Source: Bidens hawaiensis (Eukaryota > Streptophyta > Magnoliopsida > Asterales > Asteraceae). From it: DNA of 64,000 bases. Below are positions 21,594-32,393 of the stretch, piece by piece. Every line of letters starts with the position of its first letter. Positions within the stretch are counted from its first letter, which is position 1. Both the position numbers and the translations under genes were made by a program. The stretch lies in assembly GCA_021521415.1 (NCBI GenBank), contig JAIQDT010004989.1, forward strand, positions 124,001 through 188,000, read 5' to 3'. The notes under the pieces are model-generated. The model was not told the DNA's origin. It saw only the letters and a program-made list of their open reading frames with translations, and searched no databases.

Positions 21594-23943
21594 TGTCACA
21601 CCCCGACTTAGGGCCTAGGCGTGTGACCACTATTTGGTACCTGTTTTATAAATAAATCAGAGTTGCGGGTTTTATTTCAGCGGAAGTCTTTAGTAAAATA
21701 TTATTATATTGAAAACTTATTAAAATCTCGGGTTTGAATACCCGTTTGATATTTCAAATACATTTCTTTAGAAAACATAGCTCTTTGTAATATTTTGAAA
21801 TAAAATATCTGAGCCATCAGATATCATCTAATGACTATAACTCCAATTTTCTATTCCTTCTTGCTTGTATGTTCTAACCTTTCTTGTTTCCCTATAACAT
21901 GGGTGGGAAAATACGTTAGCACAAAGCTGGTGAATAACGCTGACTCTAAAAATATCTTTTCAATACCTTTGAGAAACCAACAATAATACCTTTGTGACTA
22001 CTCATTAGGCACCCAACTACATTGGGATCAATTTACCCTAAGTACCATGTACAATTAATTATATACACGATATCATTTCTCTGAACAGTCCCGTAGACGT
22101 TCAGAGGCATGTTGATGATATACATGGCCTCGGAGAAATGCCGAGTCACCATGTATGTTTGGATCCAGACACATGTATACTCTTAATCAGAGTGTCCGTT
22201 TCTTATTATTGTACACAAAGTTTTTAAGGATTCGTAAATCCTATGCAAACATTCAGACTCATTATAAAAGGTTTGGGGCGTATTCACCTTGTCTGTTTAT
22301 AATCAGTTTCTGATACTTATTCCTGTTTTATGTTCTCTTCTTCTGGTTTTGTTACCTCGGACCTATAGTACGAGAATAACATTTGTAGAAATAACTAGAT
22401 CATCGATCAAGCTTTAGACCTTTAGTATATTTTGGTATAACTTCAAGCTTGATAAAATCATTTACTTATATAAAAAATTTGGACCTTTAGTCCTCTTCTT
22501 TATTTTACCAATTATATTCTATGTTTCTTCTTCAGGAAGAAACGTCTATACTGAGTTTCTTCTTCAAGAAGAAACATTAATTTCATAACTAAAATCTTTT
22601 ATATTATATTTCTTAGTCATAAATAAATACTATTTTCACTATAACCTTTGCTTAAGAAAGATTATATTACACTTATTCGTAATCAAGGTTCAACTATACC
22701 CTCGACTATGGTCTAAGCCATTTATAATAATAAAATTATAACTTAGGCAGAACCCCTTACCTCGCACGGGTATTCGGAGTTAGATATTCCTAAGTTTATA
22801 CGGGCAGCACTTCTACTCTATATGCACGTTTCTCGAGGCGTTCTTGATCCACCTTCCTTGGCACGCAAATCGAGATGATGTTCACGTGTCACCGGTTCAT
22901 GCACGTACTTCGAGGCGGAATGTCGGGTTACTTTTGGGTGGCACGCACTTCGAGGAAAACATCAGGTATTTGGTACGGATTACGAGGTAATGATTGTCGG
23001 GTCGGTGGCACGCAAAACGGTGTTCGGCACGCAAACCGAGGTAGAGAGAGAAAGTAACTTAGAGAGAGTGTGTGGGAGTGTGTGTGCAAATAAGCCGTGA
23101 CCCCCTCTATTTATAGCTGAAATTGGATCCCATCGCGGTACGCGATGGCTCCTCTTCCTGGCTTCGTCGCGTACCGCAACGGGTATGTTTCTGAGATCAA
23201 GCCACGTGGCCTGACACGTGGTCTGACACGTGTCCTGTCGTGCTGTCACGTGTCACCAGAGTGTGACACGTGTCTCTGAGTCATCACGGCCCATCGCGGT
23301 ACGCGATGGCCGTCTCATTGGACCCATCGCGTAGCGCGATGGGTCCCTGGAAATTATTTTTCATTTTTAGTCCTTCATCTTTTGTAGCTTGTCACTTCTG
23401 GTCTAATTCTCGTTGTCCAAAAATACTAAGGCGGCTCTTAAAGCGGCTCGCGGCGATGCGAGCGTGCGAAGTGCAAAATGCGCCATCAAAGCGCCCAACG
23501 CCCGTCGCCATCGCCGTCGCCTTCGTTTTCCCCTTCGCCATCGCCATCGCCATCGTCCTCGCCTAACCCAAGCCCGTGCGCGTGCGCGTCGGGTGCTACG
23601 CACCCTCCGTTAGGACCACTTGGTGCATGATATTCATAAAAGAATATAACTATGGAAATTCTATCTCTTATAAAGAGCTTCCATTTCTTTACCACTTCCA
23701 ATGTGGGATGGATTCCATTTCCCTTATTTATACCTTGGTGGAATGCTTCCAATTTCTTACATCTTCCAATGTGGGATAGAATTTCTTTCAAGTAAGTAAA
23801 CTTAACTTAGGAAATATTTTTATTTCCTTATTTTAATTATATTTCCTTATTTAATATTTTCTCATTACTTATCTTGAGATTATTTTTGATCCCTCAACTT
23901 TCCTAAGTTATCAAATTTGGATCGAAATTTTGGGGTTGTTACA
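21594..23943 (-). mobile_element. 3' LTR of the gag-only element (2350 bp)
   Basis: Plus-strand ends are TGTCACACCCCGAC and GGGGTTGTTACA. Immediately to the right, on the minus strand, is the purine tract AAGGTGGGGAGGA expected before a 3' LTR. The sequence is closely similar to 26701-30238 apart from the Pack-MULE in that copy and small indels in a GCCATC-rich stretch near 23500-23570. The short ORFs here are Arg/Ala-rich low-complexity shadows. Confidence 0.85.
23106..23280 (-). promoter_or_regulatory. LTR promoter copy: TATA box and five G-boxes
   Basis: The minus strand has TATAAATAGA at 23106-23115 in a strong plant TATA context. About 85-165 bases upstream lie five CACGTG palindromes between 23200 and 23275, mostly as ACACGTGTC. 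CACGTG is the G-box bound by bZIP and bHLH factors and the ABRE core. Because this is the 3' LTR, the copy that would drive the element is the one at 29451-29665. Confidence 0.7.
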
Positions 23944-24830
23944 TCCTCCCCACCTTGGAATGAATCTCTTCCTCGAGATTCGTTGGTTTAAGAATGAATG
24001 GTTCTTACTTTTCTATTGTTGATTAGATTCTATCTAATCTGGTCCTTGCTGTTATAATCTGTATGCAGAATGATTATGGTCTTTATTTATTTGCTAACTT
24101 ACATCCTTGAATGATGTAACCAATCAATAGTTCAGAATATCATTAGTAAATATAAATTGCTAAACACATTGATCAGTTATGTTTAACTATTTACCTTACC
24201 GTTTTGTGTTCTAAACATTTACTGTTGTTAATTACATTGTTGTTTTGATTCAATCTGTTGAATCTATTCCACTAAGTTGTTTTGTTTAGATTCAGTCTAT
24301 CGAATGCATTCTATCCTTGATCTTTGATCAATGACATTCTTTATATTCTAACAGTACCCTTGTACCTTGTCACATTTGCTATACTTAGCAATTGTATTTT
24401 CTTGAATATCTTCGAGTTCTTCTTCTTTGACTTTTTGATCAACCTTTCTAGGTAGTATAATATTCCATCAGTCGTATTTCTTTGAACGAATTCTTTTCGA
24501 TAATATAATGTCCTTGCATATTTAAATATTTTCTAACGTTTGGTATATCATCCTCCTAGATGATAAATTTTCTCAACGTCTTCCTTGTTCTAAGTTTCGG
24601 ATGAACCTTTTCATATTTAAACCTCTTGATTGTTCTCTAGAGGTAACGAATATAAGCATTCTTAAGTATTAACACGATCTATATGCTAATATTTCATTTA
24701 TAACATAGGGAATTAAATACCCTTCTTTTGATTTACAAAACTTCTCGTTTAAGAACGAGTTTCAATTAATATACAAAAGTTAGCTAGCCTATCTTGACAT
24801 TTCCTTGATGTGATCTTGTCATTCATTAAT
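23944..24830 (-). other. Non-coding internal region where pol would be
   Basis: Between gag and the 3' LTR there are fewer than 900 bases, AT-rich, with no trace of protease, RT, RNase H or integrase in any frame I can read. This supports the gag-only interpretation rather than a decayed full element. Confidence 0.6.
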
Positions 24831-25935
24831 CTTGACTAGCTTTTCTTTTCGGGCATTCAGTCTTAAAGTGACCCGTTTCTCCACATGTAAAACATACTCC
24901 TAGCTTCTTACGACATTCTTCTATTGTGTGTCCTGCTCTCTTGCAGTATGCACAATTATTTGTATTTTCTAGTCAACATTTTCTAGTATGTTTCTTTCCA
25001 CAAGTCTTGCAAGCTGACTTGGGAGTACTTTCTTCTTTTCCTAACTTCTCGGAATCTTTAGCTTTCTTGGTTTCTTGGTCTTCCTTCTTTTCTTCTTCTT
25101 GATTCCTTATCATATTGTTGATTAAGTATCCGGCCACTTCCATAGCCGAATCGACTGTTTCTGGCATATTGGATCGTACCATGTCTCTTATTTCTCTTGA
25201 TAACCCATATATATAACGAGTTACTTTATTATATTCCGGAGTTACTAGATGTGGAACCAATCGGCAGTACTCTAGGAATTTAGTGTTATATTCCCTAAGA
25301 TTTGTGCCAATAACCTTGTGATTCCATAACTCAGTTTGAATTCGATCCATTTCATGAGTTGGGCAAAATTTCTTCAATATAAGACCTTTGAATGTTTCCC
25401 AACTTAAGTTATACATCACTTCTCTCCCTTTGCTCATCAACAGAGCATTCCACCACTCATGCGCCTCTTCTTTAAACATTAAGGCGGAATACTGAATCTT
25501 CTATTCATCAGTACACTTACTTGTTATCACTATTGTTTCCATCTCCTCAAGCCACCTCACGGTTGTGATGGCTCCTTTATCTCCGTGAAACTCCTTTGGT
25601 CCATAATACTTGAAGTTATTGAACGAACATCCAACGATTTTGAGTTTCTTTCATTTCTTATTCTTTGGGTTATCGTTATTAGCTGTAGAGCTATCATAAA
25701 CCTCTTCCTTTCTTGAAGGAACAGATTTACTTCGACTCATTTTGTTAGATTTTGGTCGACTTTGACTCGTAGAAAAGTCCTTCATAGCTTCCTTAATCAT
25801 CTTTGAATTTCTTCTTTACATTGGGCGGGAATTTCATTATCCTTATCTTTATTGTTAATGTTTTCTTCGTTCACAGTTTTCTTGGGAGGACTATTGTGAG
25901 AGTTTGCACTTTCTTCTCTTGACATACTACAATAA
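24831..25935 (-). pseudogene. Retrotransposon gag with tandem zinc knuckles, interrupted
   Basis: Gag packages the element RNA. A likely start is near 25924 (MSREESANS), an acidic, Lys-rich N-terminus with at least one early stop. The core reads GPKEFHGDKGA and TVRWLEEMETI, then a stop at about 25501, then MFKEEAHEWWNALLMSKGRE from 25479 and WETFKGLILKKFCPTHEMDR. The retrotransposon gag domain covers roughly the first 110 residues of that block. After a Lys/Glu-rich linker come a Cys cluster CKTCGKKHTRKC, a stop, and two CCHC knuckles CAYCKRAGHTIEEC and CFTCGETGHFKTEC (about 24850-24960). Three stops break an otherwise normal gag. Confidence 0.75.
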
Positions 25936-26054
25936 AATTTTAAAATATAAGTCTAATATTCGGAGAATTCAACACATATCTTTTATTCATCTCATTATAG
26001 TTACAATAGTGCATATTATTTGTTATAATTGTAATCTTTACAATTACTAAGGTT

Positions 26055-26486
26055 TTATTTCTTCCAACGGATAACTAATTTCTTAATCTTGCTATCTTTT
26101 TTGATATCCTCCTTTTCTTTTTCTTTCACCTCCATCTCTTCCATTGTTTCTTCCTTTTGAGTGCGAACAATGTAAGAATCTTGAGTTGCCGGAATATTAA
26201 AATATTCCCGAGGATATTCTTCCGGATAAGTCATTACTTCTTCCTTTGGCGTCATTGGTTTCTTGGATCTACTTGATCCTGCTCCATATGTGTTATGATT
26301 GGGAATTATTTGAGCTAGCGGAATGTCAGAATCATAGGAATCTGAATCTTCCTCCATTTTTGTTTGACATGTACTTTCATCGCTAGATATAGGAATTGGG
26401 AGAAAAGACGTTCCCATAAATCCTTTTCCTTTACCAGATTGAAGCTTAACGGATTCTTCGCTAGATTGACGATCGGACATCTGCAC
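26055..26486 (-). CDS. Upstream ORF of the gag-only element, function unknown
   Basis: Open frame of 143 codons on the minus strand, starting about 200 bases after the primer site and ending before gag. It is hydrophilic, Ser/Glu/Asp-rich in the middle (KMEEDSDSYDSDIPLAQ) and Lys/Glu-rich at the C-terminus (EVKEKEKEDIKKDSKIKK). I recognise no domain. It may be the N-terminal part of a longer gag now separated by stops, or a separate accessory ORF. It is one of the longest uninterrupted frames in the element. Confidence 0.5.
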   Translation of the reverse strand: MQMSDRQSSEESVKLQSGKGKGFMGTSFLPIPISSDESTCQTKMEEDSDSYDSDIPLAQIIPNHNTYGAGSSRSKKPMTPKEEVMTYPEEYPREYFNIPATQDSYIVRTQKEETMEEMEVKEKEKEDIKKDSKIKKLVIRWKK

Positions 26487-26684
26487 GAGGTTTAATTTTA
26501 GGGATAGGTAGACGTTCCTATCTTATTTGTTATATCTTATCCGTATTTAGTTTTGAAGGATTTCTAGATACTTTTTCAACTAAGTATCCATGTCACTTGA
26601 ATAACAATCAATATAATAAGTTTTCAAAACTTATCCTTAATCAAAGCCTAGGTATAATCAAATACCTAATTTGCTAAGATTGAT

Positions 26685-26697
26685 GGCTCAGATACCA
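26685..26697 (-). other. Primer-binding site, tRNA-iMet type
   Basis: The minus strand reads TGGTATCTGAGCC three bases inside the 5' LTR end at 26701. It differs from the initiator tRNA-Met complement by one base (T for A). It fixes the element's orientation. Confidence 0.8.
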
Positions 26698-26906
26698 ACC
26701 TGTCACACCCCGACTTAGGGCCTAGGCGTGTGACCAAAAGTTGGTACCTGTTTTATAAATAAAGCAGAGTTGCGGGTTTTATTTCAGCGGAAGTCTTTAG
26801 TAAAATATTATTATATTGAAAACTTATTAAAATCTCGGGTTTGAATACCCATTTGATATTTCAAATACATTTCTTTAGAAAACATAACTCTTTGTAATAT
26901 TTTAAA

Positions 26907-28137
26907 GACCCAATTACAAATTTTGTCCTTTAAAAAAAGCCAAATTACGGTTCGTGTCCTTTCCTTGCAGGCGGTGTCCTTTAAACTTTTTTTTTCTACA
27001 CGTTATGTCCTTTACGCTAACTGGGTTAGAAAAACTCAGTTAAATGCCCTCACGTGAGACGCATGTGAGGGCATTTTTGTCTTTTCACCTGTACCTGCAA
27101 CTTCTTCTTCCTCCACCACCAAGCTTTCCGGCCACCACCAGCGCCGTCTTCTCCGACAAAACTGTTTCATCACCTCTTCGTCACCATCATCGTGTCTCCC
27201 GCCGGCCACCACCAGCCCGTCTCCTGCCGAGCAAACAACGATCTATAAACCATAAAATAACATCTTTAAACCATAAAATATCACAAACCCATAAAACAAT
27301 CAGTACCCAATTAAATCATAAAAACATAATAATCGAAAGAAAATAAAAATAAAAACTTGAACATACCCTTCTGGTATTAGGCCCAGAATTAGCATTCCCA
27401 AAAGGGTTTTGGTTGGGCTGTAGCATAAACTCATTAACACCCGGGTAGCCAAACGACGGTAGACCTAACTGCGGCAGGGTGAAATTGTTAACGGCGAGTG
27501 ACGGTGGGACGAACGCTGATGGTGGCGATGCTAAATCGGTCATTTAGAGCGGCGTCATCTGCTGATTTCATATGGGAAGATAAATTGCTGGTTAATTACC
27601 GGTTTTTGGTTGATGGTATTTGATTAATAACCCCAGTGGTTCTTGTAAATTGGGTAAAAGTGAAATTTATTCACGGTTGGCTCGGCCGGTTCGATTTTAC
27701 CACAGAAATAAGGTTTGGTTTGGTTTGATTCTGATTATTGATCATTAATTGATTATTGATCCTTGAATAATTTGTTATGTTGACTGATAAAAAGTCAAAA
27801 TTGTAACGATGGTGGCTGGCGGGAGACACGATGATGGTGATGAAGAGGTGATGAAGCAGTTTTGTCAAAGAAGATGGCGGCGGTGGCCGTCGGAAAGCGG
27901 AGGAAGAAGAAGAAGAAGAAAGAGGAAGAAGAAGTTGCAGGTACAGGTGAAAAGACAAAAATGCCCTCACATGCGTCTCACGTGAGGGCATTTAACTGAG
28001 TTTTTCTAACCCAGTTAGCGTAAAGGACATAACGTGTAGAAAAAAAAAGTTTAAAGTACACCGCCTGCAAGGAAACTTAGAAAAGGACACGAACCGGTTT
28101 TTGGCTTTTTTTAAAGGACAAAATTTGTAATTCTGTC
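26907..28137. mobile_element. Pack-MULE-like element with 9-bp TSD
   Basis: The inverted ends GACCCAATTACAAATTTTGT and GACAGAATTACAAATTTTGT (the latter on the minus strand from 28137) continue for roughly 300 bases of imperfect terminal inverted repeat. It is flanked by the exact 9-bp duplication TATTTTAAA at 26898-26906 and 28138-28146. The same site in the other LTR (near 21800) is empty and reads TATTTTGAA. Long TIRs and a 9-bp TSD define Mutator-like elements. There is no transposase, and a non-repeat centre (about 27350-27660) holds an exon-like piece. The mirrored ORFs at 27044-27346 and 27671-27991 are the TIRs themselves. Confidence 0.8.
27367..27543 (-). pseudogene. Exon-like fragment inside the Pack-MULE
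   Basis: The minus strand opens with ATG and reads MTDLASPPSAFVPPSLAVNN and QLGLPSFGYPGVNEFMLQPN, then NTRR before a GTATGT splice donor. It looks like the first coding exon of a host gene with its donor site, the usual cargo of a Pack-MULE. I do not recognise the protein; it is Pro/Asn/Phe-rich. It could also be chance coding in TE sequence. Confidence 0.4.
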
Positions 28138-29450
28138 TATTTTAAAATAAAATATCTGAGCCATCAGATAGCATCTAATGACTATAACTCCAATCTTCTA
28201 TTCCTTCTTGCTTGTATGTTCTAACCTTTCTTGTTTCCCTATAACATGGGTGGGAAAATACGTCATCACAAAGCTGGTGAATAACGCTGACTCTAAAAAT
28301 ATCTTTTCAATACATTTGTGAAACCAACAATAATACCTCTGTGACTACTCATTAGGCACCCAACTACATTGGGATCAATTTACCCTAAGTACCATGTACA
28401 ATTAATTATATACACAATATCATTTTTCTAAACAGTCCCGTAGACCTTCAGAGGCATGTTGATGATATGCATAGCCTCGGGGAAATGGCGAGTCACCATG
28501 TATGTTTGGATTCAGACACATGTATACTCTTAATCAGAGTGTCCGTTTCTTATTATTGTACACAAAGTTTTTAAGGATTCGTAAATCCTATGCAAACATT
28601 CAGACTCATTATAAAAGGTTTGGGGCGTATTCACCTTGTCTGTTTATAATCAGTTTCTGATACTGATTCATGTTTTCTGTTCTCTTCTTCTTGTTTTGTT
28701 ACCTCGGACCTATAGTACGAGAATAACATTTGTATATATAACTAGATCATCGATCTAGCTTTAGACCTTTAGTCTATTTTGGTATAACTTCAACCTTGAT
28801 AAAATCATTTCTTATATTAAACATTTGACCTTTAGTCCTCTTCTTTATTTTACCAATTATATTCTACGTTTCTTTTTCTGGAAGAAACGTCTATACTGAG
28901 TTTCTTCTTCAAGAAGAAACATTAATTTCATAACTATAATCTCTTGTATTATATTTTTTAGTCATAAAGAAATACTATTTTCACTATAAACTTTGCTTAA
29001 GAAAGATTACATTATACTTATTCGTAATCAAGGTTCAGCTATACCCTCGACTATGGTCTAAGCCATTTATAATAATAAAATAATAACTTAGGCAGAACCC
29101 TTTATCTTGCACGGGTATTCAGAGTTAGATATTCTTAAGTTTATACGAGCAGCACTTCTACTCTGTATGCACGTTTCTCGAGGCGTTCTTGATCCACCTT
29201 CCTTGGCACGCAAATCGAGGTGATGTTCACGTGTCGCCGGTTCGTGCACGTACTTCGAGGCGGAATGTCGGGTTACTTTTGGGTGGCGCGCACTTCGAGG
29301 AAAACATCGGGTATTTGGTATGGATTACAAGGTAATGATTGTCGGGTCCGGTGTACGAAAAACGGTGTTCGGCACGCAAACCGAGGTAGAGAGAGAAAGT
29401 AACTTAGAGAGAGAGTGTGGGATTGTGTGTGCAAATGAGCCGTTACCCCC

Positions 29451-29665
29451 TCTATTTATAGCTGAAATTGGATCCCATCGCGGTACGCGATGGGTCCTCT
29501 CCCTGGCTTCATCGCGTACCGCGACGGGTACGTTTCTGAGATCAACCCACGTGTCGCCACGTGGCCTGACACGTCTGTCACGTGTCGCCACGTGGTCTGA
29601 CACGTTCTTCCACGTGTCCTGTCGTGCTGCCACGTGTCACCAGAGTGTGACACGTGTCTCTGAGT
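29451..29665 (-). promoter_or_regulatory. 5' LTR promoter: TATA box and seven G-boxes
   Basis: TATAAATAGA on the minus strand at 29451-29460 is followed by a CT-rich leader with repeated CTCTCT, a normal start for a plant transcript. Upstream, at about 29547-29660, are seven CACGTG palindromes, several as GCCACGTGGC or ACACGTGTC. The 3' LTR has five, so the array grew by two in this copy or shrank in the other. Such clusters respond to ABA, light or stress through bZIP and bHLH factors in plant promoters. Palindromic ATCGCGGTACGCGAT words lie on both sides. Confidence 0.7.
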
Positions 29666-30269
29666 CATCACGACCCATCGCGGTACGCGATGGCCGTCTC
29701 TTTGGACTCATCGCGTAGCGCGATGGGTCCCTGGAAATTATTTTTCATTTTTAGTCCTTCATCGCGATGTGAGCGTGCGAAGTGCAAAGTGCGCCGTTAA
29801 AGCGCCACATTGCGCCCAACGCCCTTCGCCTTCGCCTTCCCCATCATTCTCGTCCTCGCCCGAGCCCGAGCTCGTGCGCGTGCGCGTCGGGTGCTACGCA
29901 CCCTCCGCTAGGCCCACTTGGTGCAATATTCATAAAAGAATATAACTATGGAAATTCTATCTCTTATAAAGAGCTTCCATTTCTTTACCACTTCCAATGT
30001 GGGATGGATTCCATTTCCCTTATTTATACCTTGGTGGAATGATTCCACTTTCTTACATCTTCCAATGTGGGATGGAATTTCTTTCATGGAAGTAAACTTA
30101 ACTTAGGGAATATTTTTATTTCCTTATTTTAATTATATTTCCTTATTTAATATTTTCTAATTACTTATCTTGAGATTATTTTTGATCCCTCAACTTTCCC
30201 AAGTTGTCAAATTTGATCGAAATTTTGGGGATGTTACAGAGGGCTTCTTTGTAATTAATTCATTTCATT

Positions 30270-30610
30270 ATAAGTCAAAGGACCTTTTTGTCATTCTTTT
30301 AAAGTTTAATTCGTTATCCAGTTCCATAACGAATGGGGCTCATTTGTTACTTCTTGATTTATAACGAATTGAACCTTTATAACGAACAAGACCTTATAAC
30401 GAACTGGTCTTTATAACGAATTGAACCTTTATAACGAATTGGACCTTACAACGAACTGGGGTTCATTCGTCAGTTCTCCATTAACGAATTTGCTTAACGA
30501 ATGAAACTCATTCGTTATTCTTTCTTAATGAATTGACATAACGAATCAGCCTAACGAATCAGAGCCCATTCGTTAACTCTCCGTAACGAATTGCTTAACG
30601 AATTAGTTAC
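30270..30610. repeat. AACGAA tandem repeat block in the solo LTR
   Basis: About fifteen occurrences of AACGAAT or its complement ATTCGTT, mostly in units such as TATAACGAATTGGACCTT of 20-25 bp. The related LTR at 43536-45776 has the same block at 44870-45165 with changed copy order, so the array is an old part of this LTR family. Confidence 0.7.
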
Positions 30611-31177
30611 ACACGTGCCTAGGGTTAGGTCAGAATGTCAGGAAACATTCTTTGAGATCCATACCTCGTACACCGCCTTTCCAGCGCCGCCGTGCCGGAA
30701 AACCGGGTGGTGGCCGGAAAAACGTATTTTACCCCATATTACACCGTTTTTTGTCCCGTTCAATACAAATCTGACCAAGGGTGACCCCTAAGCTCATCTT
30801 TTGATCAGTTTATACCTGATTTCACCCGGATTTCGTGACTTTAACGGTTTAAGGGTGTTGGCTCGTCGTTTCGCGACTAAATCTAGCGGGTTTGGATCCA
30901 TACAATATCATACAATCATTACCTCGGGCCGGGATCGATTCTTCTTCTTGGGTTTGGTTTAGAGAAAGAGATATGAGAGAGAGAGAGAGAGAGAGAGATT
31001 AAGTGTGTATTTTGGGTGGTGTAAGGAATGGATGAGAATGAATGAATTAGTGGGTAATTATGGAATTTATATCATGTGTCATGGGCTTAAGCCCATGGTC
31101 TTTTCCTTCTTTTCTTATTACCCAAGTCCATTACCCATATTACTTGGCCAAACACAAGCCCGACTCCTAATAACTCA

Positions 31178-31216
<39 letters not shown>

Positions 31217-31292
31217 CGTTCCACTAGCTCAATTATTTCACCCGACATAAATAATATATTAAATATTATCTTAGAATTTTCGGGATGTTACA

Positions 31293-32393
31293 CTGGCATT
31301 CTCGATAACTTAACCTGCAATAGTCCGATTTATGAAAAAAAGTCAGTTACATATTAAGGTTGTTTAAATATATAAAAATTCTTTCATATTACTGAATAGT
31401 GAATACCTTCTCTTCTTGCTTTGATTGGTAAAGGGCAAAATTGTCTATTTCAAGTGGAGACGGTAGATAATAAAGAACACCATCAAGAAGCGGTTGTACT
31501 CCCTAATTAAAGAAAATTAAAAGAAAACAATTGGATTCATACCTGAGTAAAAAAAAACACTTAAAATGTACTTTAGCTAAATCAGTCACGCTAGGCTACT
31601 TTAATTACTTTACATGGTGAAAATATTAATTTTCAATTGTAGAAAACAAGAAATGAATATAATCAAAAGCCAATCTACAAAGAAAGTATGTTTACTTTGT
31701 TCTTAAACACGCAACCCATAAATAATGGTATAAATTTCCTTGCTATAGTCGTCCGCCGAATAGCAGCCAGTTCAACAATAAACCATAGAATTACAACATC
31801 TATAGTAATTAGTGTAAAACCTTTTTGTTTCAAAAAATGAAGTTTGTATATAATCCAACATACCGCAACATCAGCAAATGAAACAGGTTCATCACTGAGG
31901 AAAAATTCAACGAGTTCATCATCAACATCAGAAACCACTTCAATTAACTCGCGTCTCTTTTCTACAACCATTGCTTGCATATGAGATGGAATTTCTTCTG
32001 TCACAACTTTTTCACTGCCAGATATACAAATAATATTGACAACATTCTTGTTACAAATATATGTATAGTTAAAATTTTGTCACAAGATTACAAAACGAAC
32101 CCGCTAGAACCATTAAAAGAATACGCCTTTAGTTTCACAAGATCTATAAGACCCTGAAAATCCTCTTCCAATCCAATTGGAATTTCACTGCCGCACTGTG
32201 ATGTCTAAGCTTTTTCCTTGCCTTAATTAACATGAAAATAAACATTAACATCGGTTGAATGATGGTGTTATGATGATGTCCTGATTATGAAAGACTATAC
32301 CTGATTAAGAACCCTCAATGGATCTGCTCCCATTCGATCAAGCTTGTTGATAAAAGCAACCCCGGGGACCTCATATCGTCTATTTTCTGAAAC
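31293..32393 (-). pseudogene. Captured mitochondrial-type elongation factor G gene fragment (exons and introns)
   Basis: EF-G is the GTPase that moves tRNAs along the ribosome. Exons on the minus strand, in order: 32301-32393 [20 protein letters not shown] with the G4 motif NKLD, and donor GTATAG; about 32090-32215 EIPIGLEEDFQGLIDLVKLK; 31675-32030 EEIPSHMQAMVVEKRRELIE, then an in-frame intron, then AAIRRTTIARKFIPLFMGCV; 31409-31503 GVQPLLDGVLYYLPSPLEID; 31293-31317 VKLSRMP, which continues at 20122. The best family match is plant mitochondrial EF-G. The parts before G4 and after domain G are absent, and introns remain, so this is a genomic capture and not a retrocopy. Confidence 0.8.

Larger units (their letters stand above)
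21594..30238 (-). mobile_element. Gag-only, non-autonomous LTR retrotransposon
   Basis: Two long LTRs in the same orientation (21594-23943 and 26701-30238) surround a 2.76 kb internal region with an initiator-Met primer site, a gag with zinc knuckles and a further upstream ORF, but no protease, RT or integrase. It is flanked by the exact TSD GAGGG at 21589-21593 and 30239-30243. This is the plan of TR-GAG elements, which depend on another element for replication enzymes. The LTR ends (TGTAACA/TGTGACA on the minus strand) resemble Tekay LTRs, a likely source of helper functions. Confidence 0.8.
26701..30238 (-). mobile_element. 5' LTR of the gag-only element, split by a Pack-MULE-like element
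   Basis: Plus-strand ends are TGTCACACCCCGAC and GGGGATGTTACA. Removing the 1240 bases of the MULE and its duplicated 9-mer leaves about 2.3 kb, near the 2350 bp of the 3' LTR. The two LTRs align closely by eye, so the element is younger than most others here. It carries the promoter described at 29451-29665. Confidence 0.85.
20123..31292 (-). mobile_element. Solo LTR (about 2.5 kb) interrupted by a gag-only element
   Basis: The outer boundaries are TGTAAGGCCCC at 20123 and GGGATGTTACA at 31292, flanked by the exact TSD CTGGC at 20118-20122 and 31293-31297. The two parts, 20123-21593 and 30239-31292, together match the solo LTR at 43536-45776 along its length. They share the ends, a GCAGCGCCCC GC-rich block, a stretch of AACGAA repeats and the CTTAAGCCCATGG block. 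There is no internal domain, so it is a solo LTR, on the minus strand by its relation to the others. It sits inside the captured EF-G exon. Confidence 0.85.

Noticed and set aside
23403..23613. ORFs rich in Arg, Ala and His on both strands
   Set aside because: Low-complexity GCC/ATC repeats in the LTR; the other LTR has indels here that would destroy any frame.
27044..27991. Two ORFs both starting MPSRETHVRAFLSFHLYLQL
   Set aside because: They are mirror images in the two terminal inverted repeats of the MULE, not a gene pair.
30970..31216. AG and ATT microsatellites as regulatory elements
   Set aside because: Ordinary simple repeats within the solo LTR; AG-rich 5' leaders are common and there is no further evidence.
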